Below are positions 9,034-16,725 of a DNA stretch of 44,383 nt, one piece after another. The DNA lies in NCBI GenBank assembly GCA_947484175.1, contig CANKOI010000027.1:1-44383 (forward strand), read 5' to 3'. The notes beneath the pieces are model-generated. The model searched no databases, was not told the origin of the DNA, and saw only the letters and a program-made list of their open reading frames with translations. Every line of letters starts with the position of its first letter. Positions within the stretch are counted from its first letter, which is position 1. The position numbers and the translations under genes are program-made. This DNA comes from Deltaproteobacteria bacterium. GTDB taxonomy: Bacteria; Myxococcota_A; UBA796; SXON01.

Positions 9034-9609
9034 CTACTGGCTCCGTTCGTCCATCACGCCGTCGCCGTCGCTGTCCTTGCCGGTCTTGATCACCGCCCCG
9101 GAATCGTCGAGGTACTCCCAGAAGTCAACCTTGCCATCGAAGTTGCTGTCGCGCTCCTTGCGGCGCACCTTGCCGTTTTCGTAGTAGCTGAAGAGGTCGA
9201 AGGTGCCGTTGAAGTCGGTATCCTTCTCCGTCATCGATCGTTTGCCGGAGATGTAGTGGTCCACGAGGTCTACCCGACCGTCGAAGTCGCCGTCCATCTC
9301 CTCCACCACGCGCAGGCCCGCTTCGTCGAAGGACGAACGAACGTCCATGCGGCCATCCCGGTTCAGATCGAGGTCCTTCTTGAGGAGCAGGCGACCTTCG
9401 CCGCTGGCACGATAATAGTTGACGATCTCCACCTTGCCGTCGCCATCGAGGTCGACCTCTTCTTGGGTGAGCCCGTCGGCCGTTACCCGCGAGGAGAGGA
9501 CCCCCGCCGTGCCCTGAGGCGACCCGACCGAGGTGGGGGCAGCGACGACCGCGCCGTTCGAGGCGGCGTTTGTGGTGGCGCAAGCGAGCAGGGAAAGGGC
9601 GACCAGCAT
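9034..9609 (-). CDS. Lipoprotein with six Ca-binding DxDxDG-type repeats
   Basis: A 191-residue protein starting at the ATG at 9609, with CGGAG about 9 bases upstream. It begins [10 protein letters not shown], a very short lipoprotein signal with the acylated Cys at residue 10. From about residue 53 on it is built of about six units of 20-25 residues with Asp-rich loops: [54 protein letters not shown]. Most are followed by an aromatic Y/F-Y pair. The pattern resembles thrombospondin type 3 or EF-hand-like calcium loops. The protein probably sits on the outer membrane or cell surface. It is transcribed divergently from the receiver-kinase operon. Confidence 0.82.
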   Translation of the reverse strand: MLVALSLLACATTNAASNGAVVAAPTSVGSPQGTAGVLSSRVTADGLTQEEVDLDGDGKVEIVNYYRASGEGRLLLKKDLDLNRDGRMDVRSSFDEAGLRVVEEMDGDFDGRVDLVDHYISGKRSMTEKDTDFNGTFDLFSYYENGKVRRKERDSNFDGKVDFWEYLDDSGAVIKTGKDSDGDGVMDERSQ

Positions 9610-9659
9610 TCGCGGAACTCCGGCAACACGAGAACGGTCGGCTGCATAACCCGTGCCGG

Positions 9660-9665
9660 GATACT
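9660..9665 (+). promoter_or_regulatory. Possible -10 element (GATACT) of the two-kinase operon
   Basis: GATACT ends 8 bases before the ATG at 9674, so transcription would start next to the start codon. The GGGGAGG in between abuts the ATG and is too close to be an ordinary Shine-Dalgarno. No clear -35 was seen. Confidence 0.3.
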
Positions 9666-9673
9666 GGGGAGGA

Positions 9674-10834
9674 ATGCACGCCGCGGAACGGAAACACCTG
9701 TTGGTGGTGGACGACGAGCCCGTAATCCTGCAAATCCTGAAGGCGGTATTCGAAGAGGAGCCTTGGCGAATCACCCTTGTGGGCACGGGGGCTGAAGCCC
9801 AACGAGTGCTGGAGTCCGAACGGGTCGACCTGCTACTCACCGACAAGAACCTGCCCGACGTGAACGGGTTGGAGTTGCTGCGGATCGCCAAGGCGCGTGA
9901 GCCCCTGAGCGAGGTGATCATCCTGACCGGCTATGGCTCGCTCGAAACGGCGCTCACGGCCATGGAGCTCGACGCCTTCGACTACGTGCTCAAGCCGCTG
10001 AACAACGTGTTCGACATCCGCAAGAAGGTTCGTCAGGCCTTCGCGAAGCAGGATGTGGCCTTGGAAAATCGGCGGCTGATCATCGAGCTGCGCGAAAAGA
10101 ACACCGCGCTCGAAGAAGCCCTCGAAGAGTCGCAATCGCTCCAGGCCGAACTCATCCAGTCAGAGAAGCTCGCGGGCATCGGCACCCTAGCCGCCGGCAT
10201 CGCCCACGAGATCAGCTCGCCGCTCTTCGGCATCATGGGGCTGGCCGAAGCGATCGGCGACGAGCAGGACCTTGCGCTCTCCCAATCCTACGCGCGCGAC
10301 ATCGTGGAGTACTGCCGCAGCGTGCGTGACATCGTGGTGGAGCTCTCGAGCTATTCTCGCTCTGCGAACAACGAGTACCTCACCACGGTCGAGCTCTCGC
10401 GGGTGGTGCAGGATGCGATGCGGCTCGTGGAGCGTAGCAGCGATGTCCGCTCGGTCCGCTTCGAACAAGACATCGAGCCCAACCTGCTCCTCAACGCCCG
10501 CACCAACGAAGTGCAGCAGGTGTTCGTCAACCTCGTGCGGAACGCCGCCGAGGCCGCAGGGGAACGTGGCGAAGGCGGCGTGGTTCGGGTGGCCGCGGGG
10601 CGCGCCGGCACTCAAGTGTGGGCCACCGTGTCCGACAACGGCGTGGGCATCGAGGCCGCCAAGCAGAAGCTCATCTTCGACCCGTTCTACACCACGAAAC
10701 CCCCGGGGAAAGGCACCGGTCTTGGGCTGAACATCGTGTACCGGATCGTGACGAAATACCGCGGAACGATCACGGTCGACTCCGAGCCGGGCCGAGGTGC
10801 GACCTTCGAGCTGCGGTTCCCCATCGAGACCTGA
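9674..10834 (+). CDS. Response regulator-histidine kinase fusion (REC-HisKA-HATPase), cytoplasmic
   Basis: A 386-residue protein. An N-terminal receiver domain (about 7-122) carries DDE at 13-15, phosphoacceptor Asp57, Thr85 and Lys107. A coiled coil (about 125-165) is followed by HisKA with His178 in IAHEISSPL. The HATPase has N-box Asn286/Asn290, the DNGVGIE G1 box at 321-327, FDPFYTTK, and the G2 box GKGTGLGLN. All key residues are present, so it should be an active kinase gated by an upstream phosphodonor. There is no membrane segment. The ATG at 9674 is favoured because the first receiver strand (HLLVVDDE) follows directly; a GTG at 9653 is possible. It is followed 9 bp later by a membrane kinase with a degenerate ATPase domain, suggesting paired action. 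Confidence 0.9.
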   Translation: MHAAERKHLLVVDDEPVILQILKAVFEEEPWRITLVGTGAEAQRVLESERVDLLLTDKNLPDVNGLELLRIAKAREPLSEVIILTGYGSLETALTAMELDAFDYVLKPLNNVFDIRKKVRQAFAKQDVALENRRLIIELREKNTALEEALEESQSLQAELIQSEKLAGIGTLAAGIAHEISSPLFGIMGLAEAIGDEQDLALSQSYARDIVEYCRSVRDIVVELSSYSRSANNEYLTTVELSRVVQDAMRLVERSSDVRSVRFEQDIEPNLLLNARTNEVQQVFVNLVRNAAEAAGERGEGGVVRVAAGRAGTQVWATVSDNGVGIEAAKQKLIFDPFYTTKPPGKGTGLGLNIVYRIVTKYRGTITVDSEPGRGATFELRFPIET

Positions 10835-10843
10835 GCGGCCGTC

Positions 10844-12628
10844 GTGAAGCTCGGGGCCCAGATCCGGCTGTTCGTGCTGCTCACCAGCGTGGTTCCGCTT
10901 CTGGTGCTCGCGTTCACCGCCTCGGGCGTAGCGCGCGAAGAGCTCGCCGCCGTGCTCTCCCGGGAGCAAGTGGGCACCGCCGCGCAGCTCGCGTCTGCCC
11001 TCGGCGCCGCCCTCGACGAACAGGAGCGAGTACTCGCCGTGCAGTTGGGCAGCTTCCGACTCGATGTGGCCCCTGACGAGGCACGCGCCGGCTTCCTCGT
11101 GAGCACCTGGCGCCTCCTGCCCGCCGTGAGCATCGCCATCCTCAAGAACGCCGCAGGAGAGGACGCCACACCGCCGATGTTCGCCAGCTCCGAAGCAGAG
11201 GCGCAGGGGCACGAGGTGGTAACCGTGCAGCGGCTGGCACAGCTCCGCGAAGAGCTGCCCGAGCCCACCTCGGCGATCGTCCGCGGGGAGGCCTACCTGC
11301 CGCAGGGCAGCCCCGATGCCGCCGTTCCGGTGGTTTTCGCGTCACCGTGGGGCGATGGTCTCTCGCTCGGGGTGGAGCTCTCCCTCGCGCCGCTTCGACC
11401 CGCGTTGGAGCGCGCAGCGGGCGACGACCGCGCGGTGGTCCTCGTGGACCTTGCGGGGGTCGTGCTCCTGTCGGCTGGAAAGGCCCCCCTCGTCGATCCC
11501 TCCCGACTCGCGCCCCTGCTGCGCTCCCCCGAGGCCGATGCCCGTGTGGACGACGAGGTGATCGTCGCTACGGCGCGCCTCCCGGGCCGAGAGCTGGTCG
11601 CGGTCGTGGCGGCGCCGGCGTCAGGCGCCGACGCCGTCCTCCTGCGCACGCTCCAGCCCACTTGGTACATAGGCATCATCTCGCTCCTTGCGGCGGGAGC
11701 AGCCGGCACGCTTCTCGGCCGGAGCATCACTCAGCCCGTGTCTCGCCTCCGCGACGCGGCGCAGAACGTTGGCGAAGGCCGTCTGGAGGGGCGTGTCGCA
11801 ATCGAGGGCAGCAACGAGCTCGCGGAGCTGGGCGCGTCGTTCAACCAGATGACCGAGCGGCTGGAGCTGAACCGCTACGAAATCGCCGCAAAAAACGTGG
11901 AAATCGAAGCCTTCAACCGCGAGCTCCAACAACGGGTCGACGCGCGCACACGAGAACTGCGTGAGGCTCAGGCCCGGCTCGTGGCTTCTTCGCAGCTCGC
12001 TGCGGTCGCCGAGATGAGCGGGGGCCTCGCCCACGAGCTCAACAATCCCCTCGCAGGGCTGCTGGGGATCGTGCAGTTGGTGAAGATGAAGCGCAGCGGG
12101 GAGCCAGAAGCCGCCCTGCTCGAGGCGGCCGAGGCGGAGGCGCTGCGCTGCAAGGAGATCGTCGCCTCGCTGCTGCGGTTCACGGGCCCGGTCTCGGGCG
12201 CTGGGGAACGTAGCGCGGTCCCCCTCGCCGCCCTGCTCCTCGATGTGGTGGGGCTGGCGTCGAGCAGCTTCAAGAGGCGCGAGGTGGGTCTGGTGCTCGC
12301 CGGCACCGAACTGCGGCTTGCCGTCCGCGCCCATCCCGAAGAACTGGGCCGCGCGCTCTCGCAGGTACTGAGCGCGTTGCGAACGGCCGCGGCCCCCGGG
12401 GCGACCTTGTCGCTCACCATCCAAGGGCGGCGCGAATCCGGTACCGCGGAGCTCCTTCTCGCCCTCGATCGGGCCCATGACAACCAAGACGACTGGCGGG
12501 CCGCTGCGCTGGGCTTGTGGGCCGCGCGGCGGGCGCTCAACGACGACGGGTGCGGCCTCGAGGACGTTCCCACCGAGGCCGGCCGCTCCTGGATCCTCCG
12601 CATGCCTCTCGCGGAGACCGCCTCGTGA
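10844..12628 (+). CDS. Membrane sensor histidine kinase with degenerate ATP-binding domain
   Basis: 594 residues from a GTG. TM1 (about 8-29) and TM2 (about 273-292) enclose a roughly 240-residue periplasmic sensor region. HAMP (about 293-345), a coiled coil and HisKA with His397 in GGLAHELNNPL follow. The C-terminal HATPase-like part is abnormal. The N-box Asn is replaced (QVLSALRTAA, about 508-517), the G1 DxGxG is absent (LDRAHDNQDD instead), and no GTGLGL loop is seen, only GLWAARRAL. Autophosphorylation therefore looks unlikely. The intact H-box could receive phosphate from, or return it to, the upstream REC-kinase. The FecR gene overlaps its stop by 4 bp. The kinase fold is clear; the lost activity is inferred. 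Confidence 0.87.
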   Translation: MKLGAQIRLFVLLTSVVPLLVLAFTASGVAREELAAVLSREQVGTAAQLASALGAALDEQERVLAVQLGSFRLDVAPDEARAGFLVSTWRLLPAVSIAILKNAAGEDATPPMFASSEAEAQGHEVVTVQRLAQLREELPEPTSAIVRGEAYLPQGSPDAAVPVVFASPWGDGLSLGVELSLAPLRPALERAAGDDRAVVLVDLAGVVLLSAGKAPLVDPSRLAPLLRSPEADARVDDEVIVATARLPGRELVAVVAAPASGADAVLLRTLQPTWYIGIISLLAAGAAGTLLGRSITQPVSRLRDAAQNVGEGRLEGRVAIEGSNELAELGASFNQMTERLELNRYEIAAKNVEIEAFNRELQQRVDARTRELREAQARLVASSQLAAVAEMSGGLAHELNNPLAGLLGIVQLVKMKRSGEPEAALLEAAEAEALRCKEIVASLLRFTGPVSGAGERSAVPLAALLLDVVGLASSSFKRREVGLVLAGTELRLAVRAHPEELGRALSQVLSALRTAAAPGATLSLTIQGRRESGTAELLLALDRAHDNQDDWRAAALGLWAARRALNDDGCGLEDVPTEAGRSWILRMPLAETAS

Positions 12629-13488
12629 GCCGTGAGATGCGGGCCCTCCTCGCCGTCGCCCTGATCTTCGCCGGGGGGTTCATCGGCTACCGGTTCCTCT
12701 TCGCCGACGGGTTCGCGGACCGCTTTCGCATCGTCACCGTCGCGGGCGACGTGCAACACCTTCGAGCCGGAGGAGGCACGGAGCGCGCGCAAGAGGGCTC
12801 GGTGCTCCGCGTAGGCGACCGCATCGTTTCAGGCGACGGCGCGAGCGCGGTGCTCGGCCTCGGCGACGACACCCGGATCAGCGTGGATGCGACGACCGCC
12901 GTGGAGATCGTGGGCGTAACGAGCGAGGGTGTGGAGCTGGAACTGGAAGGAGGGAGAGTGCGGGCCACCGTGCGCCCAGGCGGCGGGAGGGTGGGCGTGC
13001 TTGGCGGCGGCAGGAGGGTAGACGCCGAAGACGCCGACTTCACCGTAGCCCGCGACGCCGCCGGCAACTTCGCGGCCACCAGCTCGCGGGGCGAGGTGAC
13101 GGTGGACGGTGTCGAAGGGGTCACCGAGCTCCGCGAGGGCGAAGAGCTGGTGGTGCCGAGCGGCGGGATGCCGGTGCGCGCCCCCGCCTCCGACGCGCTG
13201 CTGCTGCACGTGGCGTGGCCCGCGGCGCCCCGCACGCGCGAAGCGCATGCCGACGTCGCGGGCACCACTCAGCCCGGTGCCACCGTGACCGTGTCCGGAG
13301 GCGCACGAGCGGTGAGCGGCAGCGCGGACCGCGAGGGGAAGTTCACCCTGCGGGTACCCCTCGCGGAGGGGCGCAACCGCCTCGCCGTGAGCGCGCGAAG
13401 CGTGCTCGGCCGCGAGGCGTCGATCGCTACAGCCGAGGTCGAGCGCGACACCACGGCGCCGTCTGTGGGCGTGAGCCTCGAGTTCTGA
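12625..13488 (+). CDS. FecR-domain protein with C-terminal Ig-like domain
   Basis: A 287-residue protein from a GTG that overlaps the kinase stop (GTGA); a GGAG lies about 9 bases upstream. One N-terminal membrane helix (LLAVALIFAGGFIGYRFLF) is followed by a FecR domain (about 40-115: GDVQHLRAG, LRVGDRIVSGDGASAVLGLGDD, a beta-rich repeat) and a C-terminal Ig-like module (about 205-280: VAGTTQPGATVTVSG, GKFTLRVPLAEGRNRLAV). In iron-siderophore systems FecR relays signals to an ECF sigma factor; in this phylum FecR domains also occur in surface proteins outside such systems. No sigma factor is adjacent, so it more likely works in the envelope as an output or sensory partner of the two kinases. 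Confidence 0.85.
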   Translation: MSREMRALLAVALIFAGGFIGYRFLFADGFADRFRIVTVAGDVQHLRAGGGTERAQEGSVLRVGDRIVSGDGASAVLGLGDDTRISVDATTAVEIVGVTSEGVELELEGGRVRATVRPGGGRVGVLGGGRRVDAEDADFTVARDAAGNFAATSSRGEVTVDGVEGVTELREGEELVVPSGGMPVRAPASDALLLHVAWPAAPRTREAHADVAGTTQPGATVTVSGGARAVSGSADREGKFTLRVPLAEGRNRLAVSARSVLGREASIATAEVERDTTAPSVGVSLEF

Positions 13489-13497
13489 AGCTCAGCC

Positions 13498-13806
13498 TCA
13501 ACCCTTGAGGTTCTTCGCGGCCCACTCGTTGGTGTAGTAGCCCTCGCCTTCGCGCGGGCGAAGGGGCGAGTCGGCCCTCACAAAAACCTCGTCGCGCAGA
13601 AAACTGGCGAGGAGCTGGCGGCCGGGCTGGCCCTGGTTGAGCCAGCGCTGCCGCAGGGCCCGGAACACCGTCTCTTCCGATGCGCCCGCGGGCACGGCCG
13701 CGATCCGCCGGAGTGACTGATCGAGCCACGGTGCGCTCGCAGGCGTGTACGGAACCTGGGCCTCGTCGAACAGCTCCGTGAGCCAATCCAGGTAGCGCGC
13801 TGCCAT
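13498..13806 (-). CDS. Small conserved-looking hypothetical protein (102 aa)
   Basis: A 102-residue soluble, mostly helical protein starting MAARYLDWLTELFDEAQVPY and ending in a compact Arg/Glu-rich segment (RPREGEGYYTNEWAAKNLKG). A GAGGGAAG lies a few bases before the ATG and supports the start. No signal peptide, membrane helix or familiar motif is visible, and I do not recognise a family. It converges with the FecR gene (9-bp gap) and follows the glucosaminidase gene by 61 bp on the same strand, so it may be co-transcribed with it. Confidence 0.65.
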   Translation of the reverse strand: MAARYLDWLTELFDEAQVPYTPASAPWLDQSLRRIAAVPAGASEETVFRALRQRWLNQGQPGRQLLASFLRDEVFVRADSPLRPREGEGYYTNEWAAKNLKG

Positions 13807-13867
13807 CGTGACTTCCCTCGGGCCGCCACATACCCCCTCCCGCCGCGCGCGGCGAGCCGGCCGCCTC

Positions 13868-14632
13868 TCAGTTGAGTCCGGCTACCGCCGCCGCGGTGGG
13901 CGCGATCCAATCGAACCGGTCGAGGGCATAGAGACTCCTCAGCGTGTCGAGCTTCTTGGCGTACCGCGGATCACTCGCGTACTTCCCTTGGAGGGCGCGC
14001 CCATAAGCCGCCGGGTCGTCGGCAACCGACCGCGCCGCCTCGTAGCGCGAACCGCTGGAGAGCACTCGGGCATGGTCGACGAGCGAGCCTTCAACGTCGT
14101 GGTAGGCCCGAAACCGCGAACGCCGCACCAGTCGTTTTCCGTTCCGGTATTCCACAACCTTTCGCACGGTCGAGCCCGCCGGCCCCTCCCCTTTCATGCC
14201 GAAAAGGTTGTTCCCCGGAGCACTCCGGCCCCAACCGCTTTCGAGGATGGCCTGCGCAATGCTCACCGACGCGGGCACGCCCAGCAGCACATCGGCCTCC
14301 ATCGCGCCAAGCGCAACGAGGCCGATGAACTCTCCGCGGAAGCCCTCCGGCAGCGGTGATTGCTCGGTGAGCGCAGCGAACCGCAGCCTCAGGGCTGCGC
14401 GCACCTGTGCTTCGGTGGCCGCCCCCGCGAGAATGCTCTCCCCCCACCCCAGCGCGGCCTCGTTCCCCGCCGCGGTGCCGAGACCGGCGCTGTGTTGGGC
14501 AAGCGCTTCCGCGAAGGCGGCATCAGGATCGTAGGGGTTCACCTCGAAGTCGGCGGCGCCGAGGCGGGGCCCTGCCATCGCCGCGAAGACGAAGAATGCA
14601 CTCGCTACGAGCAGGCGAACCGACAGAACCAA
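13868..14632 (-). CDS. Exported glucosaminidase-family peptidoglycan hydrolase
   Basis: A 254-residue protein with a signal peptide (about 1-27, VRLLVASAFFVFAAMAGPRLGA). The C-terminal half (about 110-245) is a FlgJ/LytG-type N-acetylglucosaminidase domain: PASVSIAQAILESGWGRSAPGNNLFGMKG carries the catalytic Glu in AILESGWG. It continues with VRRSRFRAYHDVEGSLVDHARVL and a YASDPRYAKKL end. It should cleave the glycan strand of peptidoglycan in the periplasm. The assigned start is a TTG at 14632; no better start gives a complete signal peptide, so the exact start is uncertain. A 12-bp palindrome that resembles a -35 on both strands lies about 50 bp upstream. Confidence 0.87.
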   Translation of the reverse strand: MVLSVRLLVASAFFVFAAMAGPRLGAADFEVNPYDPDAAFAEALAQHSAGLGTAAGNEAALGWGESILAGAATEAQVRAALRLRFAALTEQSPLPEGFRGEFIGLVALGAMEADVLLGVPASVSIAQAILESGWGRSAPGNNLFGMKGEGPAGSTVRKVVEYRNGKRLVRRSRFRAYHDVEGSLVDHARVLSSGSRYEAARSVADDPAAYGRALQGKYASDPRYAKKLDTLRSLYALDRFDWIAPTAAAVAGLN

Positions 14633-14681
14633 CCCCTGAAGCCAACCTGCCGAGTAACGAACGTCGCGAATTCGGCAAATG

Positions 14682-14693
14682 TTGACGCGTCAA
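14682..14693. promoter_or_regulatory. Perfect 12-bp palindrome TTGACGCGTCAA upstream of the glucosaminidase gene
   Basis: The site lies in the 64-bp gap between the HAD gene stop and the glucosaminidase start. Each arm reads TTGACG on its own strand, so it could be a -35 element, an operator dyad, or both. An 8-bp CGAATTCG palindrome lies in the same gap. No good -10 was found at 16-18 bp. Confidence 0.35.
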
Positions 14694-14696
14694 GGC

Positions 14697-15365
14697 TCAG
14701 TTTCCGACTCCTCCGCGCGCGAACCACCCGGGCGCCCGTCGCAATCGACTGAGCTCCCGCTCGATACCCAACCAGCCCAGATCGTCGTCGTAGTGGAGGC
14801 CGATCAGTCCCGCCTTCGAGGCACCGGCCACGTCCTTGTCGGGGTCGTCGCCGATGTGTACCGCCTCGTGGGGGGCCACCCCGGCCACTCGGCAGGCGGC
14901 CCGGAACAAGAGCGGGTCGGGCTTTTCGAGCTCATGCTCCGCCGAGCAGATCAGGTAGGGGAACAGCCGATCGAGCGCGAAGCGATGGTAGAGGTCGCGG
15001 AGGCGGGTGTCCCAATTCGAGAGAATCCCGAGGCGCACGCCCTGTCGGCTGAGGTCACCCAACACGCGCAGGCCTTCCCTGTCCACCCACCACGCGCGGG
15101 GGCTGGCGTAGATGCGGTAGAGGTCTTCGAACACCCGCTCGTCGTTCAACTCCAGCGATTCGGCCACCAAGGGCTCCCAGAACGCGCGTCCGTCGCCGGC
15201 CTGAGGTTGGGCCGAACGACCTTGCCAGGCCCGCCGAAACGCCGCCTCCACCACCACAGGGTCCCGGTCGTGGCCATGCTCTCGCGCCACACGCGCGTAG
15301 GTCACCCCCACCGGCTGGCGAGGCCGGAGGAGCGTGCCCGCCGCGTCCACGAAAATCGCCCTCAC
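14697..15365 (-). CDS. HAD superfamily (subfamily IA) hydrolase
   Basis: 222 residues from a GTG overlapping the PAP2 stop (GTGA). Motif I is FVDAAGTLL near the N-terminus. The helical cap follows. Motif II is the Ser in ILSNWD, motif III the Lys in EKPDP, and motif IV GDDPDKDVAGA. The DxAGT form of motif I, with Ala instead of the second Asp, occurs in HDHD3-like HAD proteins and may reduce or alter phosphatase activity. The substrate is unknown. It is the last gene of a six-gene leftward run that includes a PAP2 phosphatase and a nuclease, which hints at phosphate-ester turnover but proves nothing. Confidence 0.88.
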   Translation of the reverse strand: MRAIFVDAAGTLLRPRQPVGVTYARVAREHGHDRDPVVVEAAFRRAWQGRSAQPQAGDGRAFWEPLVAESLELNDERVFEDLYRIYASPRAWWVDREGLRVLGDLSRQGVRLGILSNWDTRLRDLYHRFALDRLFPYLICSAEHELEKPDPLLFRAACRVAGVAPHEAVHIGDDPDKDVAGASKAGLIGLHYDDDLGWLGIERELSRLRRAPGWFARGGVGN

Positions 15366-15871
15366 TGCCACTTGAGCGCCCGCTCCAACGCCGCCCGTAC
15401 AGCCCAGCCGATAGCGAGGCCCAGCGCCCACCCCGCCGCCACGTCGCTGGGCCAATGTTGCCCCCCCACGACCCGCGCCACGCCGACCACTAACGACACC
15501 CCGACGAGCGCCGGCGAGGCCAAGACGGTGCCGAGCGCCATCGAGTTCGCTGCGTGGGCCGATGGCATCGAGCTGCCCACTCCGCAATGAGGCTCGTCGT
15601 TCACCAGAGGAGCGTACACCTCCCCCGCGACCGCACAGGGGCGTTCGCGACCCACCGCCGGCTTGATCACGTGGGAGGTCACCACATCGCTCACCATCAC
15701 GGCCACGAGCGCGGGAATCGCCCATCGCCAGCTGCCGCCGCTCCAGAGCACCAACAGCGCCACGGCCACCAGCAGCAGGGCGGCGGCAGGGTCGTTCAAC
15801 AGCGTCCACAGCGGAACGGCCGAGGGGAAAAGGCTGTTGGCGGCTCGGAAGAGGCTGGCGTCCAGCGTCAT
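15362..15871 (-). CDS. PAP2-family membrane phosphatase
   Basis: A 169-residue integral membrane protein with about five helices. It shows the three PAP2 signature motifs: KPAVGRERP, SMPSAHAANS (PSAH in place of PSGH), and ARVVGGQHWPSDVAAG with the catalytic His and its Asp. Such enzymes remove phosphate from lipid phosphates, for example undecaprenyl pyrophosphate or phosphatidate, at the outer face of the inner membrane. The ATG overlaps the stop of the SNase-LTD gene (ATGA) and its own stop overlaps the HAD GTG, so translation is probably coupled. The specificity (BacA-like, PgpB-like or lipid A phosphatase) cannot be read from sequence. Confidence 0.9.
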   Translation of the reverse strand: MTLDASLFRAANSLFPSAVPLWTLLNDPAAALLLVAVALLVLWSGGSWRWAIPALVAVMVSDVVTSHVIKPAVGRERPCAVAGEVYAPLVNDEPHCGVGSSMPSAHAANSMALGTVLASPALVGVSLVVGVARVVGGQHWPSDVAAGWALGLAIGWAVRAALERALKWQ

Positions 15872-16725
15872 GGATTCGGGCGGTCCGCGTGATGCTCGCG
15901 CGCGTCGACAACCCGGCCGTAGCGGTCGTAAATCGTGGCGCGGTCTTCGCCGTTGTTCCAGATGGGGTCGGGGCTGCCGAGGAAGAGCTCGATCTGCGCG
16001 GCGCTGTCGACCTGTTGGGCCCCCGAGCCGCTGTGCAGTTTCACCGTATGGCCGACCGGCAGGAGGGCCGCGGGGATCTCCCAGTTGCGGCCCGAAATGT
16101 CGGCGATCCGGTAGCCGGCAAGGTCGATCGGCTGAGGTGAGATGTTGCAGACCCGCAGGTACTCGCCGTTCACGTTCTCGCGATCGTCGCCGTCTGCATT
16201 GGCGTGAAAGCTGGTGATGTGCAGCCCGCCGGCGTAGCGCACGGTGCTCCAGACCCCCCGACGAGCGGCCCGGGCCCGCTCCTGTGCCGAAACTAGGGCG
16301 GTGAGGTCGGTGCTGTCCGGCGGGATGATGAAGAGGTGGGCGAGCCCGGCCTCAAGCAGCGCAACGGACAGGTTCTTGCCATCCACCACCACGCCCGAAA
16401 GCAGGCGTCCGTACCCGTCGCGTCCTCCCGACGTCAAGAGGCTGACGCGCTTCTGCAACACCAGACTCGCAGCGAGATCCCGAGCTTCGGGCCCGTAGCC
16501 CTCTGGCGGGCGCAGCTCCGGGGTGTTCACCCACCGCAACCGCACCTTGTCTCCGCTCGAGAGGGTGAGCGTGTCGCCGTCGTACACGCTGGAGACCGAC
16601 CCTTCCGTGGGGACAGGCTTGTCGCCAGACACGAGCATCACATCGGGGTCGATGCTGGGCTCCTCGGCTAGCGCCGACCCTGCGCCCGAGGCGATGGCCA
16701 CCAGAAAGGCGATGCGCCAGCTCAC
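15868..16725 (-). CDS. Exported staphylococcal-nuclease-like protein with C-terminal lamin-tail domain
   Basis: 285 residues from a GTG, with a signal peptide (MSWRIAFLVAIASGAGSALA). The SNase domain (about 42-165) keeps YDGDT, the RLRW arginine, TPE, and the DGYGR arginine. The aspartate matching SNase Asp40 reads Asn (VNTPEL), so calcium binding may differ. The C-terminal 170-285 part is a lamin-tail (LTD) beta-sandwich: LHITSFHANADGDDRENVNGEYLRVCN, LAGYRIADISG, TVKLHSGSG, WNNGEDRATIYD. LTD modules often accompany secreted nucleases. It probably acts on extracellular or periplasmic nucleic acid. It overlaps both neighbours by 4 bp within the envelope operon. Confidence 0.9.
   Translation of the reverse strand: MSWRIAFLVAIASGAGSALAEEPSIDPDVMLVSGDKPVPTEGSVSSVYDGDTLTLSSGDKVRLRWVNTPELRPPEGYGPEARDLAASLVLQKRVSLLTSGGRDGYGRLLSGVVVDGKNLSVALLEAGLAHLFIIPPDSTDLTALVSAQERARAARRGVWSTVRYAGGLHITSFHANADGDDRENVNGEYLRVCNISPQPIDLAGYRIADISGRNWEIPAALLPVGHTVKLHSGSGAQQVDSAAQIELFLGSPDPIWNNGEDRATIYDRYGRVVDAREHHADRPNP

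Noticed and set aside
15868..16725. A dead nuclease because of Asn at the Asp40 position
   Set aside because: Arg and Glu catalytic residues are kept and NTPE forms may occur in active homologues, so loss of activity is not supported.
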